DNA from: Brevundimonas sp. UBA7664
GTDB lineage: Bacteria > Pseudomonadota > Alphaproteobacteria > Caulobacterales > Caulobacteraceae
Assembly (NCBI RefSeq): GCF_002483305.1
Contig: NZ_DLHQ01000036.1
Span: forward strand, 1-12,047
Reading direction: 5' to 3'
Length of the DNA: 12,047 bases
A model generated the notes under the pieces. The model was not told where the DNA came from. It saw only the letters and a program-made list of their open reading frames with translations, and did not search any database. Position 1 is the stretch's first letter. Each line of letters starts with the position of its first letter. Position numbers and translations under genes: made by a program. Of this stretch, positions 1 through 5,789 are shown piece after piece.

Positions 1-477
1 ATGATCGAGACGATCAACAAGATCGTCCGCACCAGCCGCCAGATGCTGCACGAGATCGGCCGCGAGCCGACCCCGGAAGAACTGGCCGAAAAGCTGGCCA
101 TGCCGCTGGAGAAGGTCCGCAAGGTCCTCAAGATCGCCAAGGAGCCGATCAGCCTCGAGACCCCGATCGGGGACGAGGAGGACTCGCATCTCGGTGATTT
201 CATTGAAGACAAGAACGCCATCCTGCCGATCGACGCGGCCATCCAGTCGAACCTGCGCGAGACCACGACCCGCGTGCTGGCCTCGCTGACGCCGCGCGAG
301 GAGCGGGTGCTGCGCATGCGTTTCGGCATCGGCATGAACACGGATCACACGCTGGAAGAGGTCGGCCAGCAGTTCTCGGTGACGCGCGAACGCATCCGGC
401 AGATCGAGGCCAAGGCGTTGAGAAAGCTGAAGCATCCGAGCCGGAGCCGGAAGCTGCGGTCCTTCCTCGACAGCTGA
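1..477 (+). CDS. rpoD: RNA polymerase primary sigma factor RpoD, C-terminal part (5' end outside window)
   Basis: This is the last 158 residues of the housekeeping sigma-70 factor, which directs RNA polymerase to -35/-10 promoters. The frame is open at the left edge. The first Met is internal, because the segment opens inside region 3.0 (MIETINKIVRTSRQ). Region 3.1 follows to about residue 50, then the region 3.2 finger (SLETPIGDEEDSHLGDFIED, about 51-70). Region 4 covers about 85-155, with the 4.2 helix-turn-helix TLEEVGQQFSVTRERIRQIE and the typical ending ALRKLKHPSRSRKLRSFLDS. The gene stops with TGA at 475-477. Identification is firm. The N-terminal two thirds (regions 1 and 2) lie upstream of the window, so the promoter and full length cannot be judged. 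Confidence 0.98.
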   Translation: MIETINKIVRTSRQMLHEIGREPTPEELAEKLAMPLEKVRKVLKIAKEPISLETPIGDEEDSHLGDFIEDKNAILPIDAAIQSNLRETTTRVLASLTPREERVLRMRFGIGMNTDHTLEEVGQQFSVTRERIRQIEAKALRKLKHPSRSRKLRSFLDS

Positions 478-500
478 TCCCGCGCGTCAGCGCGAGACGG

Positions 501-592
501 TTCATCACGACGGACACAACGGATTCACAACGGGCACGACGAGCGCGCGGCGGCCGTTGTGTTCGTTGTGCCCGCGTTGTGATCGCTGTGAA
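501..592. repeat. Imperfect long inverted repeat built of about 9-bp CGTTGTGNN units, downstream of rpoD
   Basis: The left half carries CACAACGG-type units (for example 514-522 and 526-540) and the right half carries the complementary CGTTGTG units (554-583). Two pairings are possible. 507-522 matches the reverse complement of 554-569 at 14 of 16 positions. 526-540 pairs with about 565-580 with a two-base bulge. It begins 24 bp after the rpoD stop and has no T-run, so it could act as a 3'-end stabiliser or terminator-like structure. It also resembles dispersed intergenic repeats of alphaproteobacteria. Function is inferred only from position. Confidence 0.6.
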
Positions 593-653
593 GACCCTCG
601 GGCGGGCGCCGGTCCGCCGTCGGCCGGAATGACGCTTCGCGTCGATCGGCGGC

Positions 654-732
654 TTTGTCCCGGTCGGATTTGTACCCGCTGAGTCCCGCATCGTACCGGT
701 CTTGCGGCGACAAACCGGGACAAACTGGGACA
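654..732. repeat. Cluster of TTTGTCCCGGT boxes in opposed orientations before the HTH gene
   Basis: TTTGTCCCGGT (654-664) has an exact reverse complement, ACCGGGACAAA, at 714-724. A degenerate second copy of the first box (TTTGTACCCGC) is at 669-679. The right side is a 10-bp tandem repeat, AACCGGGACA (713-722) then AACTGGGACA (723-732). The cluster ends 40 bp before the ATG at 773. It could be an operator for the downstream helix-turn-helix protein or a dispersed repeat. The sequence alone cannot separate these. Confidence 0.55.
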
Positions 733-772
733 TGCGTCCGATTCTGACGCAGGGCCGGCGCAGACTGCCCGG

Positions 773-1522
773 ATGACACAGGAAGGCATCCGCACGCGCC
801 GCAATTTTCCCGCCGAGACCTGGGCCGTCGTGCGCGACGCATATCTGGGGGGCGAGACGGCGGAATCGATCCAGAAGCGGCTGGGCATCTCGGTCAATTC
901 CATCCGCAAGCGCGCCGGCCGCTGCGGCTGGACCCACGCCGCCCATGCGCGGGCCATCGCGCGCGCCGCCGGGGAGGGCGCGCCGGTCCCGAACACCCCT
1001 GAGGCGGCGATGATCGCGGCCCTCGACCACGCCGCCCTGGCCTTGGCCGAGGGGCGGGCGAGCGATGCGACGGCCCTGATCCGCGCGGCCGAGTCCATGG
1101 GGCGGGTGGCCGGGTTCGATCCGGCGGACACGCCCTTGCGGATGTCGGGTCATGAAGCCCTGACCCCTGAACAGGACGCCGCGCGCGAGGCGGCGGCGAA
1201 GAAGGGCTGGGACGACATGCTGGACCTGATCGAGGCCCAGGCCGACGTCCTGGCGCGCCGCATCCTGGCCGAGATCCCCGGCGCCCCGGCGGTGCACAGC
1301 GGCTTCGTCCATGCCTGGCGGGCGCAGAATCTGCCCGGGGCCGCCGCCGCCGACCACGCGGCGATGCAGGCCCGCGCCGCCCACCGGGTCCCCTTCCACT
1401 GGGACGACGCGGGCCAGCCCCTGCCGGTCGAGGAGGTGCGGGCGATGTATTACGGGGTCTACCGGCGGCAGATCCGGGCGCGGGCGGGGCTGCCGGCGGT
1501 GGGGCCGGAGGAGGCGGGGTGA
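773..1522 (+). CDS. Helix-turn-helix protein of unknown function
   Basis: This 249-residue protein could not be assigned to a named family. Residues about 27-52 (GGETAESIQKRLGISVNSIRK, then RAGRCGW) look like a helix-turn-helix of the kind found in small-terminase-like or resolvase-like DNA-binding proteins. The rest is Ala-rich and mostly helical: about 75-105, and 125-165 including KKGWDDMLDLIEAQADVLAR. A C-terminal segment follows with VPFHWDDAGQPLPVEEVRAMYYGVYRRQIRARAGLP. There is no signal peptide or membrane segment, so it is probably cytosolic and nucleic-acid binding. No convincing Shine-Dalgarno sequence precedes ATG 773, but coding bias fits this frame and overlapping frames look non-coding. 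The inverted TTTGTCCC boxes just upstream may be its regulatory site. A phage-derived or regulatory origin is possible but unproven. Confidence 0.75.
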   Translation: MTQEGIRTRRNFPAETWAVVRDAYLGGETAESIQKRLGISVNSIRKRAGRCGWTHAAHARAIARAAGEGAPVPNTPEAAMIAALDHAALALAEGRASDATALIRAAESMGRVAGFDPADTPLRMSGHEALTPEQDAAREAAAKKGWDDMLDLIEAQADVLARRILAEIPGAPAVHSGFVHAWRAQNLPGAAAADHAAMQARAAHRVPFHWDDAGQPLPVEEVRAMYYGVYRRQIRARAGLPAVGPEEAG

Positions 1523-1676
1523 GGGGGAGGGGCGGTTGTGCGCCAGAACCAAACGTCGACGGATCACCGGCAAGAAGACATTCCGACCGACCGAGAACGT
1601 AGCGGCCAACCGTTCAGCGTGCTGCCAAAGTTGATAACGGCTTCAGTCGTCAGCTGCGCTGAGAGATCAAGAGCGA

Positions 1677-1702
1677 GCCCCGCCGGCGAAAGCCGGCGGG
1701 GC
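1677..1702 (-). terminator. Strong stem-loop terminator for the Gly/Ala-rich protein gene
   Basis: A perfect 11-bp GC-rich stem (1677-1687 with 1692-1702) closes a 4-base loop (GAAA on the plus strand, TTTC on the minus strand). It starts 26 bp after the stop codon of the minus-strand gene ending at 1729. The minus-strand transcript then runs into a mildly T-rich stretch (TCGCTCTTGATCTC). This is a plausible intrinsic terminator for a high-GC genome, though the T-tract is weak. The rest of 1523-1728 shows nothing recognisable. Confidence 0.7.
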
Positions 1703-1728
1703 CAAGATCGTTGGGGCGTCGATCTACC

Positions 1729-2352
1729 TCAGTCGTCGCGGCGGGTCCCGGCGCTGGCGCCGGCGTTGACGCCGGCCTGTGCCGAGGCGCCGCTGCGGTT
1801 AGCTGAAGCGGAGCCGTCGGCATTGGCGTTAGCGTTCGCAGGGCGCGAGCGGCGCGGTCGGTCGTTGTCGCGCTCATTCGAGGCCGAACCGGACGCCGAT
1901 CCGGAGCCGGCGATCCCGAGATCACCCGACAGGGCGCCCGAGCCGGTGCCGGCCGTGCCGTTCAGGGCTCCATTCAGCGCGCCGGAGGCCGAGCCATCAA
2001 TGCCTTGCGCGGTCCCATAGGCGGACTGTGCCGTTCCGACGGCGCGGGCGCGGGCCCGCTCCTCGGCTGCCAGGGCGCGTTCACGGGCCCGGGCGGCGCG
2101 TTGCTCGGTGCGCTGGCGCAGCCGCTCGGCGCGCGCGGTGGTCTCGCCCAGACGGTCGCGGGCGAAGGCGCCGTCAACCTGGCCTGTCAGGCTGCCGGCG
2201 GCGGAACCGCCCACCTGGCCGCCGAGGCCGCCGACCTGGCCGCCCAGTCCGCCGCCGAGGCCGCCCGAGCCGCCCAGCACCTGGGCATTGGCCGCGCCCG
2301 CGAGGGCAAGGGTGAAGGTCGCAGTGGTGATCAGCATCAGGGTCTTGCGCAT
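1729..2352 (-). CDS. Secreted Gly/Ala/Ser-rich low-complexity protein
   Basis: A 207-residue exported protein of unknown function. The start ATG (2350-2352) is set by an AGGAG Shine-Dalgarno (complement of 2361-2365, 8-bp spacer) and by the signal peptide it opens: MRKTLMLITTATFTLALAGA then ANA|Q, cleavage near residue 23. The mature part has three zones. The first is a Gly-rich stretch with tandem LGGQVGG units (about 27-52). The second is a strongly charged Arg/Glu/Ala helix (about 62-106, RAERLRQRTEQRAARARERA). The third is a Gly/Ser/Asn/Ala-rich tail ending GTRRDD. This composition suits a surface or matrix-like protein or a disordered periplasmic protein, but no family was recognised. 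It lies 90 bp downstream of the peptidase gene on the same strand and could be co-transcribed with it. Confidence 0.8.
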   Translation of the reverse strand: MRKTLMLITTATFTLALAGAANAQVLGGSGGLGGGLGGQVGGLGGQVGGSAAGSLTGQVDGAFARDRLGETTARAERLRQRTEQRAARARERALAAEERARARAVGTAQSAYGTAQGIDGSASGALNGALNGTAGTGSGALSGDLGIAGSGSASGSASNERDNDRPRRSRPANANANADGSASANRSGASAQAGVNAGASAGTRRDD

Positions 2353-2442
2353 GAGGATGTCTCCTGGAGTATCGCAGGGCGTTCGGGGCCCTCGAGCCAT
2401 CCAACGACCCTCGGCCGCGGATTCATCCCGACGGCTTGAGGT

Positions 2443-3783
2443 TTATTCCCTGAGCTGGCCCCGGGCCCCGACCGCGCGCGGTTCCACGCGCAGGTCCGCC
2501 GCCACCACTCCCCGGCCGTAGACCGGATCCGGCCCGCGCGCGCCGGCGTCGGTGGCGGTCCTCGTCACGCCCGTCAAGGCGGCCTCCGCCCCGTTCGGGT
2601 CCGGCTGTTGCAGTCGCTGCGCCAGCAGGCCCGCCACCAGAGGCGCGGCGAAGGACGAACCCCGGACATTGACATAGCCCTGCCCCGGCCCGGCCGCGGC
2701 CATGTCGGCGCCGGGCGCGGCGAAATCCACCTGCGGTCCCCGTCCGGACTCCGGCAGCACCCGCCCGCGCCCGTTCACCGCCGTCACCCCCACCACATCG
2801 GCATAGGCCGCGGGATACAGTGGCGGCGCCGACGGTCCGTCATTGCCGACCGCCGCCACGATCAGCATGCCCCGCCCGCTGGCGCGCCGGACCGCTGCCT
2901 CGACCACGGCGTTGCGCGGCCCCACCAGGCTGACATTGACCACCGGCACATCGTTCTCGGCCATCCAGGCCAGGGCCTGGGCCAGGCCCGTCGAGGACCC
3001 GCCCGTCGGCGAGCCGCCATAGACGTCGGCCGCATACAGCGCCCCCCCCGGCGCCGCGCCCTCGAAGGCGCCCGCACGCCCGACCATCAGCGACGCCACC
3101 GCGGTCCCGTGCGGCGCGGCCCGCGCCGGTCCTGCGAAGCCGCGCTGGACCACATGAGCGCCCGCCACCGCCGGATGCTGTTCGTCCACGCCGGTGTCGA
3201 TCAGCCCCATCCGCCCCCGCCCGCCCTGGGGCGCGCTCACGGCTCCCGCCGCGCCGCCGGCCTCGGCCAGCGCTCCGGCCGGCGCATGCACATGGTTGAA
3301 GGCATAGCTCCCCTCCGGATCGAGATCGCGCAGCCGCTCGACCGCCCGCCGCAGGGACAGCCCGCGCGGTGGCGCCAGCACCGCCGTCGTCATGTCCAGC
3401 GCCGCCAGCCGCTCTTCCCGCACCACCGTGAACCCCGCCGCCAGCGCCCGGCGCCGGCCCTCGGCCGACAGGTCTACCGCCACGACCTCGCCGCGCACCG
3501 CCGGCCAGCCGTCCGGATCGGCCTCAAGCGCGCCACCCGACTGTCGGATCAGGCCGCTGAGCCGCGCCGGGGCCTGAAACCCGCGCTCAAGACCCTCGCG
3601 CCCGGCCCGCGTCAGCGCATCCGGATCCACCGGCAGCCGCGAGGGCAGGCCGCCCGGCAGCGCGGGCCTCTGCGGCAGGCCGCCGGGCAGGCCGATCTGG
3701 GCCGCCGCGGGTCCGCTGATCACGGCCATGGTCAGGGCCGCGAAAATGCTCGAAAACAGCAGGCGCATCGGCATTGGCGTCAT
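2443..3783 (-). CDS. Secreted subtilisin-family (S8) serine peptidase
   Basis: A 446-residue exported serine protease. From ATG 3781-3783 it starts MTPMPMRLLFSSIFAALTMA, with a signal peptide ending about AAAQ (residue 29). A GAAGGA Shine-Dalgarno (complement of 3795-3800) lies 11 bp upstream. Internal Mets at residues 4 and 6 are alternative starts. A Pro/Gly-rich linker (LPGGLP repeated, about 32-50) and an N-terminal prodomain-like region precede the catalytic domain (about 190-440). All catalytic signatures are present: Asp196 in GLIDTGVD, His225 in PHGTAVAS, oxyanion Asn314 in VGNDG, and Ser377 in RGSSFAAP. The protease should therefore be active in the periplasm or outside the cell. It is divergent from the ECF sigma/anti-sigma pair and shares their promoter-like palindrome, which suggests it is a sigma target. 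It may process envelope proteins or damp or trigger the stress signal. The target is unknown. Confidence 0.93.
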   Translation of the reverse strand: MTPMPMRLLFSSIFAALTMAVISGPAAAQIGLPGGLPQRPALPGGLPSRLPVDPDALTRAGREGLERGFQAPARLSGLIRQSGGALEADPDGWPAVRGEVVAVDLSAEGRRRALAAGFTVVREERLAALDMTTAVLAPPRGLSLRRAVERLRDLDPEGSYAFNHVHAPAGALAEAGGAAGAVSAPQGGRGRMGLIDTGVDEQHPAVAGAHVVQRGFAGPARAAPHGTAVASLMVGRAGAFEGAAPGGALYAADVYGGSPTGGSSTGLAQALAWMAENDVPVVNVSLVGPRNAVVEAAVRRASGRGMLIVAAVGNDGPSAPPLYPAAYADVVGVTAVNGRGRVLPESGRGPQVDFAAPGADMAAAGPGQGYVNVRGSSFAAPLVAGLLAQRLQQPDPNGAEAALTGVTRTATDAGARGPDPVYGRGVVAADLRVEPRAVGARGQLRE

Positions 3784-3833
3784 TCCCAGGAACGTCCTTC
3801 TTTTCAAGAGCCTTTGGCGATGGCGTGACAAGG

Positions 3834-3863
3834 GATGAAACGACGGGGGTGGGACGTTCCATC
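3834..3863. promoter_or_regulatory. Bidirectional ECF-type promoter palindrome (GATGRAAC-N13-CGTT on both strands)
   Basis: On the plus strand GATGAAAC (3834-3841) is followed after 13 bp by CGTT (3855-3858), about 25 bp before the sigma factor TTG start. On the minus strand GATGGAAC (complement of 3856-3863) is followed after 13 bp by CGTT (complement of 3839-3842), about 55 bp before the peptidase ATG. The arms GATGAAACG and CGTTCCATC are reverse complements at 8 of 9 positions, so each arm serves as -35 on one strand and -10 on the other. The AAC...CGTT pairing resembles ECF promoters. The 13-bp spacing is shorter than the GGAAC-N16/17-CGTT known for EcfG. The assignment is inference, supported by a third copy at 5128. 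Confidence 0.65.
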
Positions 3864-3871
3864 CCCATGAC

Positions 3872-3875
3872 GAGG
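3872..3875 (+). promoter_or_regulatory. Shine-Dalgarno GAGG deciding a TTG start
   Basis: GAGG sits 8 bp before TTG 3884-3886. The sigma factor frame has no ATG or GTG between the upstream in-frame stop (TGA, 3836-3838) and this site, so the TTG with this ribosome binding site is the only credible start. Confidence 0.65.
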
Positions 3876-3883
3876 TTTTCAGC

Positions 3884-4387
3884 TTGGATGAGTTTCAGAC
3901 GGGGCTGGTGGATCTTCTGCCGAGGCTGCGCCGGTTCGCGCGCGTACTGGCCCGGTCGGACGCCGATGCCCATGATCTGGTGCAGGAAACCGTCGAACGC
4001 GCCCTCGCCAAACGCAGCGGCTTTCGCCCCGGCACCCGTCTGGACAGTTGGACCTTCACCATCATGAGGCGGATCTTCATCGACCAGAGCCGATCGAACG
4101 CCCGCTGGGCGCGAGTGGTTGCCCCCGCCGACGACCTCACGCCCAACGTTCCCGACCCCGCCATGGCCGGCGAAGACCTGCGCGCCGACGCCCTGGCCGT
4201 GCGCAGCGCCCTCCACGCCCTGCCCGACGATCAGCGCCTCGCCGTGGCCCTCGTGCTGATCGACGGCTTGTCCTACGCCGAGGCCGCCCAGGTCATGGGC
4301 GTACCCGCCGGCACCCTGACCAGCCGTCTCGTGCGCGGCCGCCAGGCCCTGATCCAGACCCTTGCCGAACAAGGCGTGAGCGCATGA
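3884..4387 (+). CDS. ECF (sigma-70 family) RNA polymerase sigma factor
   Basis: A 167-residue extracytoplasmic-function sigma factor, of normal length for the class. Region 2 spans about 8-70 (LLPRLRRFARVLARSDADAH, then DLVQETVERALAK, with the DSWTFTIMRRIFIDQSR segment corresponding to 2.3/2.4). Region 4 spans about 104-158 (LPDDQRLAVALVLIDGLSYA, then the AEAAQVMGVPAGTLTSRLVRGR helix-turn-helix). There is no region 1 or 3, as expected for ECF factors. Translation starts at TTG with a GAGG site 8 bp upstream. The stop overlaps the anti-sigma start in ATGA (4384-4387), so the two are translationally coupled. The promoter-like palindrome upstream suggests autoregulation. The exact ECF group was not assigned. 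Confidence 0.95.
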   Translation: MDEFQTGLVDLLPRLRRFARVLARSDADAHDLVQETVERALAKRSGFRPGTRLDSWTFTIMRRIFIDQSRSNARWARVVAPADDLTPNVPDPAMAGEDLRADALAVRSALHALPDDQRLAVALVLIDGLSYAEAAQVMGVPAGTLTSRLVRGRQALIQTLAEQGVSA

Positions 4388-5112
4388 CTTACAATGACGA
4401 AGCCCTGATGCGCCGCGTCGATGGCGAACTGACCCCCGAGGCCGGCGCAGCCATCGACGCCGCCGCCGCCGCCGATCCGGCCCTCGCCGCCCGGCTGGAA
4501 GCCTTGCGCGATCTGCGCGCCTTGGCCCGCGAGGCCGTCCCCCTGGCCCCTGATCCGCGCGATCGCGACCTCGCCCGAATGATCGCCACGAGCGCTCCTC
4601 GCCCCTTGCTCCGCGCCCCTCGCCTGTTCGACCGCCTCGGAGCCGCCTTCGCCCCGCGCCATGCGCCCCTGTGGGGAGGCCTGGCCGCCGCCAGCTTCGT
4701 CCTCGGCCTGTCGTTCAGCTGGCTCGGCGCCGGCGCCCCAGACCGCGGCTTCACCGTCGACCCGCAAGGGACCATCTCTGACGCCGCCCTCGTCCGTGTC
4801 CTCGACACGCGCCTGACCGCTGACGGCGCCGACACCGGGGGCCGCGCCGTCGGCCTGACCTTCCGCGACGCCGACGGCCGCTGGTGCCGCACCTTCCAGT
4901 CGGCCGATGCGGGTGTCGCCGGCCTAGCCTGCCGCGAAGCCGACCTTTGGCGCCTCCAGGCCCTGGCCCGCTTCCAGCCGACCGCGGGCGAACTGCGCAC
5001 GGCTTCCGCCGACATACCTGCCCCGGTCCTGGCCGCGGTCGACGCCGCCCTCGCCGACGACCCGCTGGACGCCGCCGCCGAGGCCCGCGCCCGCGACGCC
5101 GGTTGGAACTAA
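4384..5112 (+). CDS. Membrane-anchored anti-sigma factor (non-zinc type)
   Basis: A 242-residue partner of the preceding sigma factor, whose start overlaps the sigma stop by 4 bp. The N-terminal cytoplasmic part has the anti-sigma signature pattern: ALMRRVDGELTPEAGAAIDA followed by ADPALAARLEALRDLRALAR. It lacks the HxxxCxxC zinc motif of ZAS-type anti-sigma factors. One membrane segment follows (about 96-116, LWGGLAAASFVLGLSFSWLG). The C-terminal domain (about 120-242) should be periplasmic and holds the only two cysteines, Cys168 (RWCRTF) and Cys183 (GLACRE). These could form a disulfide. By analogy it holds the sigma factor inactive at the inner membrane until an envelope signal is sensed. 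The signal cannot be read from the sequence. Family assignment is strong by context and moderate by sequence. Confidence 0.88.
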   Translation: MTYNDEALMRRVDGELTPEAGAAIDAAAAADPALAARLEALRDLRALAREAVPLAPDPRDRDLARMIATSAPRPLLRAPRLFDRLGAAFAPRHAPLWGGLAAASFVLGLSFSWLGAGAPDRGFTVDPQGTISDAALVRVLDTRLTADGADTGGRAVGLTFRDADGRWCRTFQSADAGVAGLACREADLWRLQALARFQPTAGELRTASADIPAPVLAAVDAALADDPLDAAAEARARDAGWN

Positions 5113-5116
5113 TCCA

Positions 5117-5128
5117 CCCCCCGGGGGG
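5117..5128. other. Perfect 12-bp palindrome CCCCCCGGGGGG overlapping the third ECF-like promoter
   Basis: Six C then six G lie 4 bp after the anti-sigma stop. The last G is also the first base of the GATGAAAC box at 5128. With no loop it is a poor terminator hairpin. It may simply be a GC clamp or a protein-binding palindrome between the operon end and the next promoter. Confidence 0.35.
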
Positions 5129-5155
5129 ATGAAACAGCCACGCGCCATCGTTGAT
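5128..5155 (+). promoter_or_regulatory. ECF-type promoter copy before the 57-aa gene
   Basis: GATGAAAC (5128-5135), a 13-bp spacer, then CGTTGAT (5149-5155). The -35-like box is identical to that of the sigma factor promoter at 3834 and the spacing is the same. Transcription would start near 5160, about 35 bp before ATG 5196. The copy is not palindromic, so here the motif points only rightwards. This supports the 57-aa gene being a member of the same regulon. Confidence 0.55.
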
Positions 5156-5195
5156 TGTTCAGGGGCTCCGCCCGGGCAGCCGAAGACGCTCACTC

Positions 5196-5369
5196 ATGGA
5201 CGAGGAAACCCTCCGAGACCGCGCCGAGGCCTGGACCCGCCGCGCCGCGGAATCGCATGACCCCCGCGAACGCGCCGCCAACCTCCTGATCGCCTCCCAC
5301 TATGCCGCCCTCGCCGACCTCATATCCGCTCGGGCGCGCGTGTCCGCCCCGGCAGACGACGAGGCGTGA
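5196..5369 (+). CDS. Small hypothetical protein (57 aa), probable ECF regulon member
   Basis: A 57-residue, highly charged, mainly helical protein (MDEETLRDRAEAWTRRAAES, then HDPRERAANLLIASHYAALA) with an acidic tail (APADDEA). It has no signal peptide, cysteine or membrane segment, so it should be cytosolic. No family was recognised. It starts 83 bp after the anti-sigma stop with its own promoter-like motif (5128-5155). Only a weak GAAG precedes the ATG. A GC-rich hairpin with a bulge (5376-5402) follows the stop and could end the transcript. Being in frame, short and preceded by the shared motif argues for a real gene, but there is no homology evidence. Confidence 0.6.
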   Translation: MDEETLRDRAEAWTRRAAESHDPRERAANLLIASHYAALADLISARARVSAPADDEA

Positions 5370-5789
5370 GCAGGTCAGGGCAACAAGTCGATTGCCGCCC
5401 TGCGCCGCCGAGAGTGGGAGTCACCTATGCGCCACCACCGTCATTGGCGCGCAGCCGAAACGCGGACGTGTCCAGGGACGGGGGCGAGTCAGACCCGGAC
5501 GGAACAGGAGGCGCCCCCTCGCCGTCGGATCGCAGACGTCCCGCCCGTCGGCGGGAGGCACGCGTTCCGCCTCCACCCGCCCCCGCCTTCGCCTTCGCAG
5601 CGTCCCGACGATCGTTCCCATGCAATCCCGCATGGAAGGCCTGCGGATTTCGGCGGTTTACCCGGTGTGCGCATGGGTTATTCGCTGTCGCGGAAGCGCG
5701 CACCGGCGGGGGCGCGGCCGGCGGCGCGTGGGTCCGGGACGGACGCCGGCGCAGACCGGTCTGTGCAAATCTCAAAAGGTGTTCGTGTC
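5370..5789. other. 420-bp gap with no credible gene
   Basis: All frames here read as Arg/Pro-rich translations without start sites, ribosome sites or domain-like sequence. Visible structure is limited to small hairpins. 5376-5402 is bulged, just after the 57-aa gene. 5539-5556 has TCCCGCC and GGCGGGA around CGTC. 5618-5635 has CCATGC and GCATGG around six bases. None has a T-run. It probably holds the terminator of the upstream unit and the promoter of the gene at 5790, but no clear promoter was found. Confidence 0.5.

Noticed and set aside
200..1609. A 469-codon open frame on the minus strand over the rpoD end and the HTH gene
   Set aside because: Arg/Pro/Gly-rich translation with no domain or start signals, spanning a repeat and antisense to two real genes; a typical high-GC shadow frame.
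2608..3828. A 406-codon plus-strand frame opposite the S8 peptidase
   Set aside because: Composition is His/Arg/Pro-rich as expected for the complement of the peptidase, which has clear catalytic motifs on the minus strand.
3834..3863. EcfG (general stress response) promoter on the minus strand from GGAAC...CGTT
   Set aside because: The gap between GGAAC and CGTT is 13 bp, not the 16-17 bp of the EcfG consensus, and the site matches the other two local motifs better.
5427..5789. Upstream extension of the exported-protein frame to an ATG at 5427
   Set aside because: The extension is Arg/Pro-rich, lacks a ribosome site and would bury the signal peptide that begins at 5790.
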